Positions 31,777 to 40,794 of a DNA stretch of 64,000 bases are shown here, piece after piece. The position numbers and the translations under genes were made by a program. The notes under the pieces were generated by a model. That model was not told the DNA's origin. It saw nothing but the letters and a program-made list of their open reading frames with translations, and ran no database searches. Numbering within the stretch: the stretch's first letter is position 1; every line of letters begins with the position of its first letter. Source of the stretch: Dyella humicola (GTDB lineage: Bacteria; Pseudomonadota; Gammaproteobacteria; Xanthomonadales; Rhodanobacteraceae); contig NZ_JAPDPC010000001.1 of assembly GCF_026283945.1 (NCBI RefSeq), positions 2,666,001-2,730,000 on the forward strand. The letters are read 5' to 3'.

Positions 31777-32310
31777 TCACCCGCGCAGCATCCATTTGCG
31801 CGCCATACGACGCAACGAGGCGTCGCTGGCGGGATCGTCGGCAATCTCCCCGACCGAGCGCCAGGTCAGCGCATTCGATTCTTCGCTGAGCACGAACTGC
31901 TCATTCGCTCCAGCGCGAACCACGTAGCGCACGTCGTAGTGCCAGTGTTCCGGCTCATCGCCGCGTGCGGGAATGCGGTGTCGGTCGAGATCGAACGGTT
32001 CCCGCAGCACGCTCAGATCGTCGAGCCCGGACTCTTCCTCCGCCTCGCGCAATGCGACACGGGCCAGATCGGTATCACCATCGGCATGCCCGCCCAACTG
32101 CAGCCAGCGGCCCAGCTTGCGGTGATGCGTGAGCAACACACGCTCTCCGTCCGCACTGACCAACCAGGCCGAGCCGGTGAAATGAGCATCCAAGCATCCC
32201 CTCTCAAAAGCGTGCGGGCGGGTCGTGAGCAGCTCAACAAAATGCCGCGTGTCCTGTTCTCCCGGCCACTGCCGACCGTAATGTTGAAACTGCGCAAGTA
32301 GCACGCTCAT
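31777..32310 (-). CDS. NUDIX hydrolase
   Basis: The 177-aa protein has a NUDIX box GGHADGDTDLARVALREAEE followed by ESGL. The core RExxEExG is intact, but the first acidic position is Asp instead of Glu. The flanking HHRKLGRWLQLGGHADG and DVRYVVRAGANEQFVLSEES resemble a branch of uncharacterised NUDIX proteins around 170-180 aa. The substrate is unknown. The start at 32310 (MSVLLAQFQHYGR) is chosen for its upstream GGGGC; the frame opens at 32340. It converges with HAAO, 22 bp apart. Confidence 0.88.
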   Translation of the reverse strand: MSVLLAQFQHYGRQWPGEQDTRHFVELLTTRPHAFERGCLDAHFTGSAWLVSADGERVLLTHHRKLGRWLQLGGHADGDTDLARVALREAEEESGLDDLSVLREPFDLDRHRIPARGDEPEHWHYDVRYVVRAGANEQFVLSEESNALTWRSVGEIADDPASDASLRRMARKWMLRG

Positions 32311-32565
32311 GTGATGCCCCAGGACCATGCGGCGCCGCACCCTAGCATGCGGCGGCCTGACATTATTTCAGACATTCCCCAGAGCACGCGTGGACGATCG
32401 CCAGCGCCCTACAGGCGCGCCCGGTCCTGCCCGCAGTGCAACTTGTACGCCCACACCCCGCTGGGCTATGGTTCTCCGTCGTTGCCAGGGTAGCGACGAG
32501 CCAACCGTGACATCTGGCACGGTTATATGCGGTAAAGAACGAAAACAAGGCTGTAGGGGAGAGAT

Positions 32566-34116
32566 ATGCTGAAAAACCTGTTCGCGACGCATCCGATTCA
32601 GGCGTCGCCACACGTCGACGCGGGCGAGTTGCCCCACGACAGCCTGCAAGGCGAAGCCAGCCTCAAGCGCGTATTGACCGCTCGCCACTTGATCATGCTA
32701 GGCATTGGCGCGGTGATCGGCGCCGGTATCTTCGTCATCACCGGCCAGGCTGCTGCGGAACACGCCGGCCCGGCCCTGGTCATCAGCTTTATCGTCGCGG
32801 GTATTGCCTGCGCCTTCGCCGGCCTCTGCTACGCCGAGTTTGCCGCGATGATTCCGGTCTCCGGCAGCGCTTACGCCTATTCCTATGCCACGCTGGGCGA
32901 GATCGTCGCCTGGTTCATTGGCTGGAACCTCGTTCTCGAGTACCTGTTCGCTGTCGCCACGGTGGCGGCGGGCTGGTCGGGCTATTTCAACGAATGCCTG
33001 TCCATTCTCAGTCACTGGACCGGCCTGTCGTTGTCGCTGCCCCCAAGCCTGGCGTCCGCGCCGCTGGCGTTCATGGATAGCAGCCAGATCAACCACCTGA
33101 TGGCCGGCCAACAGATCCTGGCCAAGTTCTCCGAGCATTTCTACCTGGTCAGCACCAACACCATCATCAACCTGCCGGCCATCCTCATCGTGACCGCGCT
33201 GACGATGCTGTGCTATCGCGGCATCACCCAGTCGACGTTCGTCAACTCGATCATCGTGGCGATCAAGGTGGTGGTGATCCTGCTGTTCCTGGTATTCGCG
33301 TTCCGCTACATCGATCCGGCCAATTGGCATCCGTTCATTCCGCCGGCGGAAGGTCCGGGCCGTTTCGGCACCAGCGGCATCTTCCGCGCTGCTGTGCTGG
33401 TGTTCTTCTCCTACGTAGGCTTCGACGCGGTGTCGACGGCAGCCGGCGAGGCGAAGAACCCGCAGCGCGACATGCCGATCGGCATCCTGGGCTCGTTGTT
33501 CATCTGCACCTTGCTGTATATCGCGATGGCGCTGACCCTGACCGGCATCGCCCCGTATCGCATCCTGGGCACGCCGGAGCCGGTGGCCACGGCGCTGAGC
33601 ATCCATCCGGAGCTCAACTGGCTGAAGGCGATCGTCTCGTTCGGCGCGCTGGCTGGCCTCAGCTCGGTGATCCTGGTGATGCTGCTGGGCACCTCGCGCA
33701 TCTTCTTCAGCATGGCGAAGGACGGCCTGCTGCCGCCGACCATCTCGCGGGTGCATGCCAAGCACCGCACGCCGCACGTCGCCACCATCATCGCCGGCCT
33801 CGCCGCTATCGTGCTCGCCGGCCTGTTCCCGGTAAGCATTCTGGGCGAACTGGTCTCCATGGGTACGCTGCTGGCCTTCACCACGGTTTGCCTCGGCGTG
33901 CTGATCCTGCGCTACACCCGACCGGACCTGCCGCGCTCGTTCCGTGTTCCCGGCATCTGGGTGGTTAGCGTGCTTGGCTCGCTGATCTGCCTGTATCTGT
34001 TCTGGCAGTCGTTCCAGGCCAACTGGCCGCTGATGCTGGGCTGGACCACGGTCGGCATGCTGATTTATTTCGGCTACGGCTACGCCCATAGCAAGCTGCG
34101 CAAGCAGAACTCCTGA
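32566..34116 (+). CDS. APC-family amino acid permease (first of tandem pair)
   Basis: This 516-aa inner-membrane transporter has about 12 segments. The first transmembrane helix shows the APC signature GIGAVIGAGIFVITGQAAAE; also FAGLCYAEFAAMIPVSGSAY, ATLGEIVAWFIGWNLVLEYL and VGFDAVSTAAGEAKNPQRD. The style is that of the YfnA/cationic amino-acid transporter branch. A strong ribosome site GGGGAGA precedes the ATG. The 255 bp upstream hold no clear leader. It is followed by a terminator and then a paralogue in the same direction. Confidence 0.93.
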   Translation: MLKNLFATHPIQASPHVDAGELPHDSLQGEASLKRVLTARHLIMLGIGAVIGAGIFVITGQAAAEHAGPALVISFIVAGIACAFAGLCYAEFAAMIPVSGSAYAYSYATLGEIVAWFIGWNLVLEYLFAVATVAAGWSGYFNECLSILSHWTGLSLSLPPSLASAPLAFMDSSQINHLMAGQQILAKFSEHFYLVSTNTIINLPAILIVTALTMLCYRGITQSTFVNSIIVAIKVVVILLFLVFAFRYIDPANWHPFIPPAEGPGRFGTSGIFRAAVLVFFSYVGFDAVSTAAGEAKNPQRDMPIGILGSLFICTLLYIAMALTLTGIAPYRILGTPEPVATALSIHPELNWLKAIVSFGALAGLSSVILVMLLGTSRIFFSMAKDGLLPPTISRVHAKHRTPHVATIIAGLAAIVLAGLFPVSILGELVSMGTLLAFTTVCLGVLILRYTRPDLPRSFRVPGIWVVSVLGSLICLYLFWQSFQANWPLMLGWTTVGMLIYFGYGYAHSKLRKQNS

Positions 34117-34127
34117 TTCGACACGAA

Positions 34128-34157
34128 GGGCCGGCCTAGTGCCGGCCCTCTCGTTTT
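34128..34157 (+). terminator. Terminator between the two permease genes
   Basis: An 8-bp perfect stem GGGCCGGC (34128-34135) / GCCGGCCC (34141-34148) is followed by CTCTCGTTTT. It sits 11 bp after the stop of the first permease, suggesting the paralogue at 34212 has its own promoter or relies on read-through. Confidence 0.7.
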
Positions 34158-34211
34158 GACCGATGGCGGCATGCCGCCCCCACGACCAACGCTTCACCAG
34201 GTTGTTGCCCC

Positions 34212-35657
34212 ATGCTCAAGCAGTTATTCGCCCGTAAAACCGACTTCTCTGACGCCGACGATTCGCATGGGCCCGCGCTTCGCCGCACGCTCGGCCCATG
34301 GGGTGTGACCGCGCTGGGCATCGGCGCGGTGATCGGCACCGGTATCTTCGTCGTCACCGGCCAGGCCGCGGCCGAGCACGCCGGCCCCGCTGTGCTGATC
34401 TCGTTCATGCTGGCGGCGATCTGCAGCGGCTTCACGGCGCTGTGCTACGCCGAGTTCGCCACGCTGATCCCGATCTCCGGCAGCTCCTACTCCTACGCCT
34501 ATGCCACCCTTGGCGAGATGGTGGCCTGGTTCATCGGCTGGAACATGGTGCTCGAATACGGCATCTCGGCCTCCGCCGTGGCGGCCAGCTGGACGGGGTA
34601 TTTCACCAGCCTGCTGGACAATATCGGCATCCATCTGCCGATAGCCCTTACCGAAGCACCGCTGGCGTATACCAATGGGCATCTCGTCACCACTGGGCAC
34701 CTGATCAACCTGCCTGCCGTGGCGATCGTGGCGGCGCTTACCTGGCTTTGCTATGTCGGCATTCGCGAGTCGTCCGGCCTCAATGTGCTGATGGTGGCAC
34801 TCAAGGTCGGCCTGATCATCGTGGTGGTGGTGGCTGGCTACCGTTACGTCGATCCGGCCAACTGGCACCCGTTTATCCCCGCGGCCGAGGGGACTGGCAA
34901 ATACGGCTGGTCCGGCATCATGCGCGGCGCCGCCATGGTGTTCTTCGCATATATCGGCTTCGAAGCCACTTCCACCGCGGCCCAGGAGTGCAAGAACCCA
35001 CAAAAGGACTTGCCGTTCGGCACCCTGGTGTCCCTGGTGATCTGTACCGTGCTCTATCTGGCCATGGCTGCCGTTTTGACTGGGCTTATCTCTTACACAC
35101 AGCTGGGCACCAGCGAGCCGGTGGTCACCGCGATCCGCGTGCACCCTGAACTCGGTTGGCTGCGCTGGATCGTGGAGATTGGCGCGCTGATCGGCCTGTC
35201 GTCGGTGATCCTGGTGATGATCATCGCGCAGCCGCGCATTTTCATGGTCATGTCGCGTGACGGCCTGTTGCCGCCGGTGTTCGGTCGCATCCACCCCCGT
35301 CATCGCACGCCGCACATCAACACGCTGATCACCGGCACCGGCATTGCCCTTCTCGCGGCGATCTTTCCGCTGGACCTGCTGGCTGATCTCACCTCGATGG
35401 GCACGCTGATCGCGTTCGTGGCGGTCTGCTCCGGCGTACTGATCCTTCGCTACACGGCGCCGCATTTGCCGCGCGGATTCCGTGTGCCCTGGGCCTGGGT
35501 CATCTGCCCGGCCGGCGTGCTCAGTTGCCTCGCACTGCTGTACTTCATGGACTGGTTCAACTGGGTCTTGATGATTGCCTGGACCGTCGGCGGACTGGTG
35601 ATCTATTTCGGCTACGGCATCCGCCACAGCCGGCTACGCGCCCAGCTGAATAAGTGA
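34212..35657 (+). CDS. APC-family amino acid permease (second of tandem pair)
   Basis: This 481-aa paralogue shares long identical phrases with the preceding permease: GIGAVIGTGIFVVTGQAAAE versus GIGAVIGAGIFVITGQAAAE, ATLGEMVAWFIGWNMVLEYG, YVDPANWHPFIPAAEG, and the closing IYFGYGIRHSRLRAQLN. It clearly arose by tandem duplication. It lacks the first gene's N-terminal extension and part of the external loop between helices 4 and 5. Substrate choice may differ; none can be named. A 12-bp hairpin follows. Confidence 0.93.
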   Translation: MLKQLFARKTDFSDADDSHGPALRRTLGPWGVTALGIGAVIGTGIFVVTGQAAAEHAGPAVLISFMLAAICSGFTALCYAEFATLIPISGSSYSYAYATLGEMVAWFIGWNMVLEYGISASAVAASWTGYFTSLLDNIGIHLPIALTEAPLAYTNGHLVTTGHLINLPAVAIVAALTWLCYVGIRESSGLNVLMVALKVGLIIVVVVAGYRYVDPANWHPFIPAAEGTGKYGWSGIMRGAAMVFFAYIGFEATSTAAQECKNPQKDLPFGTLVSLVICTVLYLAMAAVLTGLISYTQLGTSEPVVTAIRVHPELGWLRWIVEIGALIGLSSVILVMIIAQPRIFMVMSRDGLLPPVFGRIHPRHRTPHINTLITGTGIALLAAIFPLDLLADLTSMGTLIAFVAVCSGVLILRYTAPHLPRGFRVPWAWVICPAGVLSCLALLYFMDWFNWVLMIAWTVGGLVIYFGYGIRHSRLRAQLNK

Positions 35658-35664
35658 CCACGGC

Positions 35665-35691
35665 GAATTGCCCGCCAACGGCGGGCAATTC
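35665..35691 (+). terminator. Strong hairpin after the permease pair
   Basis: A 12-bp perfect stem GAATTGCCCGCC (35665-35676) / GGCGGGCAATTC (35680-35691) with a 3-nt loop, 8 bp after the stop. The 3' side reads CTTCG rather than a T-run, so it may stop transcription weakly or protect the mRNA end. Confidence 0.6.
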
Positions 35692-36068
35692 CTTCGAACG
35701 TCAGGGAACAGGCTATTCACGTCCCAGATGATGAATAGCCACCGCGGCGTGGTCATTCGTGATGCAAAGTCTCGAATGTCACCATAACTCATTGTAATTA
35801 TTGAATTTAACGAGACTTTTTCGATAATTTTTTTGGCGGCACAGGCCCCAAGACCGCTGGCCGGGAGTATCATCTGTGCTCCGCGGGTATATCACTTGGC
35901 AGTGGGCCCCGGATTGCCGCCCGGCGCGTCAGGCGGGTCAGCTCCTCGGCCTGACGCGTCTGGGCAGCATCTTCTACTCACCGAGTTCTTCGGTTGAAGT
36001 TGCCCTTCAGTGATTTCAAAAAGCTTCGCGCATTCGCGCTGAAGCTGCATGCCTCAGTGACTGAATCA
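35692..36068. other. AT-rich non-coding gap with several hairpins
   Basis: This 377-bp gap lies between the permease and HiPIP genes. Three inverted repeats are visible: GGCTATTCA/TGAATAGCC (35711-35719, 35732-35740), AAAGTCTCG/CGAGACTTT (35766-35774, 35811-35819) running into TTTTT, and GCGTCAGGC/GCCTGACGC (35926-35934, 35949-35957). The middle part (35760-35840) is far richer in A/T than its surroundings. No protein frame is convincing; an unannotated small RNA is possible. Confidence 0.4.
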
Positions 36069-36101
36069 GAAAAAGCAAAGGCCGGCACGAAGGCCGGCCT
36101 T
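36069..36101 (-). terminator. Terminator of the HiPIP gene
   Basis: A 9-bp stem AAGGCCGGC (36078-36086) / GCCGGCCTT (36093-36101) with a 6-nt loop is followed on the minus strand by TGCTTTTT. It lies 26 bp after the HiPIP stop. Confidence 0.85.
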
Positions 36102-36127
36102 GCAATGCTTCAACGCGCAACGAATGA

Positions 36128-36460
36128 TCAGGCTTTCTTGACTGCGTGCGAGACGCACCAACCCTTTGCGCTGACGGCCTTGCCCGGGAACAGCTGGCAC
36201 GGGCCAAAACCGGTCGGGCCGCCGGAGTAGAACTGGCAGTTGGCACAGGTGTCGCCGGGTTTGCGCTTGGCATCCGTAGTCGTGCTGGCATCCTCGACAT
36301 AACCGAGTGCCTTGGCCGTTGGATCTGAATCAGACAGGTGCGGCAAATCGGCAGCGCGCGCGAAACGCGGCAGGCCACCAATCATGACGGCAGCGGCAGC
36401 GGTCCCTGCAGCAGCCTTGAGAAAACGACGACGCGATTCGATATCTTTTTCATGCGACAT
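36128..36460 (-). CDS. High-potential iron-sulfur protein (HiPIP), Tat-exported
   Basis: This small periplasmic 4Fe-4S electron carrier is 110 aa from the ATG at 36460, which has GGAGAG 8 bases upstream; the frame opening at 36580 adds non-family residues. A Tat signal is obvious: ESRRRFLKAAAGTAAAAVMI followed by a hydrophobic core and ARA. Four cysteines in the mature part (CANCQFYSGG, GPCQLFPGK, KGWCVSH) match the HiPIP cluster-binding pattern. It may feed electrons to a terminal oxidase; the partner is not known. It is divergent from mtnB. Confidence 0.93.
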   Translation of the reverse strand: MSHEKDIESRRRFLKAAAGTAAAAVMIGGLPRFARAADLPHLSDSDPTAKALGYVEDASTTTDAKRKPGDTCANCQFYSGGPTGFGPCQLFPGKAVSAKGWCVSHAVKKA

Positions 36461-36590
36461 GGCTGAACTCTCCGTCAAGTGAAACACCCTTATCCACCGC
36501 GTCTGCGGCGGATCTTGGCCGAATGCTACTCGCTCGAAAAAAGCATCGTGAGAACGAATCGCATTTTCGCCGCATTGCACAAAACAAGCG

Positions 36591-36599
36591 TGTTATAGT
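36591..36599 (+). promoter_or_regulatory. Candidate extended -10 promoter of the mtn operon
   Basis: TGT followed by TATAGT (36594-36599) forms an extended -10 element, 28 bp before the mtnB start. No good -35 lies at the right distance, which extended -10 promoters tolerate. A palindromic TTGGACGTCCA follows in the leader (36609-36619). Confidence 0.45.
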
Positions 36600-36626
36600 G
36601 CCCCTTCATTTGGACGTCCATTCGCC

Positions 36627-37274
36627 ATGAGTCAGGCTCTTCCCGCCACCATCTCGCCCGAGCTGTTTGCCCAGCGCGCCGATGCCATCGCCGATGCTGC
36701 GCGCGAGCTTGCCGCCGCCGGCTGGACCCCTGCGACCAGCAGCAATTTCTCCATGCGTATCGACAACGATCACGCGGCCATCACCATATCGGGCCGCGAC
36801 AAGGGTCGCCTGGGTCGTGCCGACATCATGTTGATCGACATGCAGGGCAAGGCCGTCGGCACGTCGGCGCGCCCCAGCGCGGAAACCGAGCTGCATACGC
36901 AGATCTATCGCCGTTTGCCGGAAATGAACGTCGTACTGCATACGCATTCGCGCACGCAGAGCGTGGCTTCCCGCCTGTTCGCTCGCGAAGGCGTGGTGAC
37001 GCTTGCGGGCTGGGAATTGCAGAAAGCCATCGCCGGCCAGACCACGCATGACAGCGAACTGGCGATCCCGGTATTCCCCAACACGCAGCACATGCCTGAA
37101 TTGGTGGCGCAGGTCGATGCCTGGCTGGACAGTGGCCGACCGCTGCACGCTTACCTGATCAACGGCCACGGTATCTATACCTGGGGTCGCGACATGGCCG
37201 AGACACGTCGCCATCTGGAAGCACTCGAATTCCTGCTTGGCTGCGAAATGGACTTGAGGAGTCTTTCCGTATGA
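36627..37274 (+). CDS. mtnB: Methylthioribulose-1-phosphate dehydratase
   Basis: This methionine-salvage enzyme of the class II aldolase/adducin fold has 215 aa. Landmarks are the N-terminal [40 protein letters not shown], zinc ligands in [18 protein letters not shown] and [20 protein letters not shown]. It is the first gene of mtnB-mtnD-mtnC; its stop overlaps the mtnD start by ATGA. mtnA and mtnK/mtnP are not in the window. Confidence 0.96.
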   Translation: MSQALPATISPELFAQRADAIADAARELAAAGWTPATSSNFSMRIDNDHAAITISGRDKGRLGRADIMLIDMQGKAVGTSARPSAETELHTQIYRRLPEMNVVLHTHSRTQSVASRLFAREGVVTLAGWELQKAIAGQTTHDSELAIPVFPNTQHMPELVAQVDAWLDSGRPLHAYLINGHGIYTWGRDMAETRRHLEALEFLLGCEMDLRSLSV

Positions 37275-37828
37275 GCCGCCTGCGCATCTTCAACGACACC
37301 CTGCCGCAAACGCCGTTGTCTGTGCATACCGATCACGCGGACATCGCCCACGAGCTGGCCAAGGTCGGCGTGCGCTTCGAGCAATGGGAAGCCAGCCAGC
37401 CGATCGCCCCGGGCGCCAGCCAGGACGAGGTCATCGCGGCGTATCGCGCGGATATCGATCGTTTGATCGCGGAGGAAGGCTACCAGGCGGTCGACGTGAT
37501 CAGCCTCAAGCCGGACCATCCGGATCGCGCCACCCTGCGCCAGAAGTTCCTCAGCGAACACACCCATAGCGAGGACGAAGTGCGCTTCTTCGTCGCAGGT
37601 GCCGGCCAGTTCACCCTTCATCTGGAGGGCAAGGTCTACGACATCCTCTGCGAGCAGGGCGACCTGATCGGTGTCCCGGATGGCACGCGCCACTGGTTCG
37701 ACATGAGCGAGTCGCCGTATTTCGTGGCGATCCGGCTGTTCACCAACAAGGACGGCTGGGTGGCCCAGTTCACCGGCGAGGATATCGCCGAACGGTTCCC
37801 CCGCATGACGCCGCAAGCCACGGTCTGA
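37271..37828 (+). CDS. mtnD: Acireductone dioxygenase
   Basis: This metal cupin converts acireductone to the keto-acid precursor of methionine (Fe form) or to an off-pathway product (Ni form). Its 185 aa show the metal motif [20 protein letters not shown] (two His, Glu) and the later His in [20 protein letters not shown]. It is coupled to mtnB by overlap; mtnC follows after 79 bp containing a short GC hairpin (37831-37845). Confidence 0.97.
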   Translation: MSRLRIFNDTLPQTPLSVHTDHADIAHELAKVGVRFEQWEASQPIAPGASQDEVIAAYRADIDRLIAEEGYQAVDVISLKPDHPDRATLRQKFLSEHTHSEDEVRFFVAGAGQFTLHLEGKVYDILCEQGDLIGVPDGTRHWFDMSESPYFVAIRLFTNKDGWVAQFTGEDIAERFPRMTPQATV

Positions 37829-37907
37829 GGCCCGCGTCGCGGGCGGTATGGTAGGCGGCGACCGTGGTGGCGGGTAAGCTTGTGGCCCCCGCTCCCTGGT
37901 TCTCCGC

Positions 37908-38594
37908 ATGACCGTTATCCGCGCCATTCTCACCGATATCGAAGGCACCACCAGCTCGATCAGCTTCGTCAAGGACGTGCTGTTCCCCTATGCGCACAAG
38001 CGCCTGCCGGCGTTCGTGGAAACCCATGGCGATACGCCCGAAGTCCAGCACTGGCTGCACGAGGCGGCCAAGGAGGCAGGGATTATCGAGGCGCCCCGGC
38101 AGGAGGTGATCGAGTTGCTGCTGGGCTGGATTGACCAGGACCGCAAGTCCACGGCGCTGAAGGCGCTGCAGGGCATGATCTGGAAGGACGGCTACGAGAG
38201 CGGCGATTTTCGCGCCCATATGTATCCGGAAGTCGGGGCAAAACTGCATGCCTGGCGTGCCGACGGCCTTCACCTCTATATCTACTCCTCAGGCTCGGTT
38301 CCCGCGCAGAAGCTGTTCTTCTGCTACAGCGAGGCCGGCGACCTGAGCCCGCTGCTCTCGGGTTACTTCGACACCGAGACGGGCCCCAAGCGGGAACAGG
38401 CTTCGTACGAGAAGATCGCCGCGGCCATCGGCGAGCTGCCGGGACATATCCTGTTTCTCTCCGACATCGTGGAAGAGCTTGACGCCGCCAAGGCCGCCGG
38501 CTTGCGCACGGGTTGGCTGCTGCGCGCTCCCCTGGCGATACCCGACGCACCGCGCCATCCCGCTTATGCTGACTTCGACGCCATCGTCCTCTGA
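37908..38594 (+). CDS. mtnC: Enolase-phosphatase E1
   Basis: This HAD-family bifunctional enzyme performs enolisation and dephosphorylation of 2,3-diketo-5-methylthiopentyl-1-phosphate. The HAD nucleophile motif is ILTDIEGTTSSISFVKDVLF; the Ser and Lys motifs are in LYIYSSGSVPAQKLFF and GPKREQASYEKIAAAI; HILFLSDIVEELDAAKAAG carries the metal-binding Asp. The 228-aa length is typical. It completes the mtnB-D-C set. Confidence 0.97.
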   Translation: MTVIRAILTDIEGTTSSISFVKDVLFPYAHKRLPAFVETHGDTPEVQHWLHEAAKEAGIIEAPRQEVIELLLGWIDQDRKSTALKALQGMIWKDGYESGDFRAHMYPEVGAKLHAWRADGLHLYIYSSGSVPAQKLFFCYSEAGDLSPLLSGYFDTETGPKREQASYEKIAAAIGELPGHILFLSDIVEELDAAKAAGLRTGWLLRAPLAIPDAPRHPAYADFDAIVL

Positions 38595-38614
38595 CCTCCG
38601 CGCGAGCCACCTTC

Positions 38615-39661
38615 ATGCGTACCGCACTCACTGCCCTGCTCGCCTTCGCTGCCGGGGTACTGCTCATGCTGGGGCTTGCGCGCCATGCGTCGCCACCTGC
38701 CAGACCAGCCGACGGCAAGAGCACCGTCGCCGAAGTGCGCTCCGTGCCCGCGCCCGCACCCGCCACCACGACGGCAGGTGATGACGGCAACGACGCCCCC
38801 GACTCCACCGACAACTGGCCAAACAAGGCACCGTCGCCTGAGCAGGTGATCTATGGCCAGCGCGACATGCTGCAAAAGGCACTGGCCCGCCTGGGACCGC
38901 GCATCGCTGGCCGCCCCAACCTTTACGTGCTTGCCTTCGGCGCCGACGGTGGCGAGGACGTGTTCCGCAACGAAGCCGAGTACGCTGCCAAGCTCTTTCC
39001 GGAGCGGTTCGGTGCAGGCACGCATGTGCTGGTGCTGGAAAACAATCCGAACTCGCTGGAGAAGCACCCACTGGCCACCTGGAGCAACCTGGAGGCCTCG
39101 CTGGACGGCCTCGCCGACGTGATGAAGCCGGATGAGGACATCCTGCTGGTTTACCTCACGACGCACGGTGGCGAAGACCACAGCCTGCTGGTGGATATGG
39201 ATCCGCTGCCGCTGGACCAGATCGCGGCGCCCGACCTCGGCGATATTCTGAAGAAGCGTCCCTTCAAGTGGAAAGTGGTGGTGGTGAACGCCTGCTATTC
39301 GGGCGGATTCGTACCGACCCTGCATGGCCCTGGCACGCTCGTGCTCACCGCGGCTCGCGCCGACCGTAGCTCGTTTGGTTGCGGTTCCGATTCGGACATC
39401 ACCTATTTCGGTCGCGCCTGGCTGGTCGATGCGCTGAATCGAACGCCCGATTTCATGGAGGCCTTCAGGCAGGCCTCCGGCGAAATCGCGCAATGGGAAC
39501 AGAAGGACAAGCTCACCCCGTCCGAACCACAGATGGACGTAGGTGCCGGCATCGCCGATCAGCTGGCGCTATGGCGCAAGCACATCACGCCAGGTCCAGC
39601 CGTGGCGTTCAAACCTGCGCCTTCGTCAGCGACGCCAGCGGGCCCGACGGCGGCGCACTGA
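38615..39661 (+). CDS. C13 family (legumain/caspase-like) peptidase, membrane-anchored
   Basis: The 348-aa protein starts with a signal anchor (ALTALLAFAAGVLLMLGLAR) and an Ala/Pro/Asp-rich linker to about residue 70. A clan CD cysteine protease domain follows: the catalytic His lies in LLVYLTTHGGEDHSLL and the Cys in VVVVNACYSGGFVPTLHGP, each after a hydrophobic strand as the family requires. DRSSFGCGSDSDITYFGRAW is the family's third block. The C-terminus is low-complexity Ala/Pro. The periplasmic substrate is unknown. The gene starts 20 bp after mtnC, so it may share its transcript, although no functional link is evident. It converges with cysA. Confidence 0.88.
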   Translation: MRTALTALLAFAAGVLLMLGLARHASPPARPADGKSTVAEVRSVPAPAPATTTAGDDGNDAPDSTDNWPNKAPSPEQVIYGQRDMLQKALARLGPRIAGRPNLYVLAFGADGGEDVFRNEAEYAAKLFPERFGAGTHVLVLENNPNSLEKHPLATWSNLEASLDGLADVMKPDEDILLVYLTTHGGEDHSLLVDMDPLPLDQIAAPDLGDILKKRPFKWKVVVVNACYSGGFVPTLHGPGTLVLTAARADRSSFGCGSDSDITYFGRAWLVDALNRTPDFMEAFRQASGEIAQWEQKDKLTPSEPQMDVGAGIADQLALWRKHITPGPAVAFKPAPSSATPAGPTAAH

Positions 39662-39666
39662 CTCGA

Positions 39667-40785
39667 TTACGCGTGTACGCGGTGAGCCGCGTGCCAGAGC
39701 CAGCGCTCTTCGTTGATCGTCGCGCCGCTCGCGTCACGCGGAAACAGCACCGCGCTACGCGGCGCCACCCGTAGCTCCATGCCTGCATGGAGTCCGAGGC
39801 GGGACAGATCTTCGCTGGCCACGTCGGCCTCCAGCGCCTGATCCAGCGAGGGCACATGCAGATCGAGGTGGGCCACGCTGCCAGCAAGATAGATATGACG
39901 CAGGCGTGCCTCCCACGCCGGCTGTGACGAAGGGACCGCCACGCGTAGCTGCTCAGGCCTCACATACGCTCGCGCCTCGGTAAATCGTCCTTCCCACGGG
40001 TCACCATCGGGCGCCCAGCCAGCGGCAGCGAATCCCTCGCCGTTCCGCGTTACCGTGAATCGATTGACCTTGCCGATGAACTCGCACACGAAGGGGGTGG
40101 CGGGCTGCTGATAGATGATTTCCGGCGCGCCCACCTGCTCGATGCGTCCGTGGTTCATCACCGCCACGCGGTCGGCCAGTTCGAGCGCCTCTTCCTGATC
40201 GTGGGTGACGAAGACCGTAGTGAGCTGCAGCTCCTCATGCAATTCGCGCAGCCAGCGCCGCAACGCCACCCGCACCTGGGCGTCCAGCGCGCCAAAGGGT
40301 TCGTCCAGCAGCAACAAGTCGGGCTCCACGGCCAGTGCGCGCGCCAGCGCGACGCGCTGCCGCTGGCCGCCTGACAACTGCGACGGGTAGCGGCCGCCAA
40401 AATCTTCCAGCTGCACGCGCTTGAGCAGACGATCCACCCGCCCGCGTATGTCGGCACGCGACGGGCGCGACCGCCACGACCGTACACGCAAGCCAAAGGC
40501 GATGTTCTCGGTGACGGTGAGATGGCGAAACAACGCATAGTGCTGAAACACCATGCCGATCCGGCGCTGCCTCGCAGGTGTGGCGAGAAAGTCTTCATCG
40601 CCTTTCAAAACCGTGCCGCTGTCCGGACAGTCCAGGCCAGCCAGAATGCGCAGCAAGGTGGTCTTGCCCGACCCCGAGGGGCCGAGCAGTGCCAGAAACT
40701 CACCGGGTGCAATCGTCAGACTGACATCGTCCAACGCGGCAAACTCGGTGAAACGGCGGTTCAGATGGGACAGTTCCAACGGCAT
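39667..40785 (-). CDS. cysA: Sulfate/thiosulfate ABC transporter ATP-binding protein
   Basis: This 372-aa cytosolic ATPase drives sulfate import. It has Walker [22 protein letters not shown] signature [19 protein letters not shown], Walker [17 protein letters not shown], and the switch His in [22 protein letters not shown]-terminal TOBE-type domain follows. It is the last gene of the sbp-cysT-cysW-cysA operon and abuts the convergent peptidase gene (5 bp between the stops). Confidence 0.95.
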   Translation of the reverse strand: MPLELSHLNRRFTEFAALDDVSLTIAPGEFLALLGPSGSGKTTLLRILAGLDCPDSGTVLKGDEDFLATPARQRRIGMVFQHYALFRHLTVTENIAFGLRVRSWRSRPSRADIRGRVDRLLKRVQLEDFGGRYPSQLSGGQRQRVALARALAVEPDLLLLDEPFGALDAQVRVALRRWLRELHEELQLTTVFVTHDQEEALELADRVAVMNHGRIEQVGAPEIIYQQPATPFVCEFIGKVNRFTVTRNGEGFAAAGWAPDGDPWEGRFTEARAYVRPEQLRVAVPSSQPAWEARLRHIYLAGSVAHLDLHVPSLDQALEADVASEDLSRLGLHAGMELRVAPRSAVLFPRDASGATINEERWLWHAAHRVHA

Positions 40786-40794
40786 GCAACGTCC

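Noticed and set aside
35634-35873. 79-codon minus-strand frame after the second permease
   Set aside because: It overlaps the permease end and two hairpins, has no ribosome site, and looks random.
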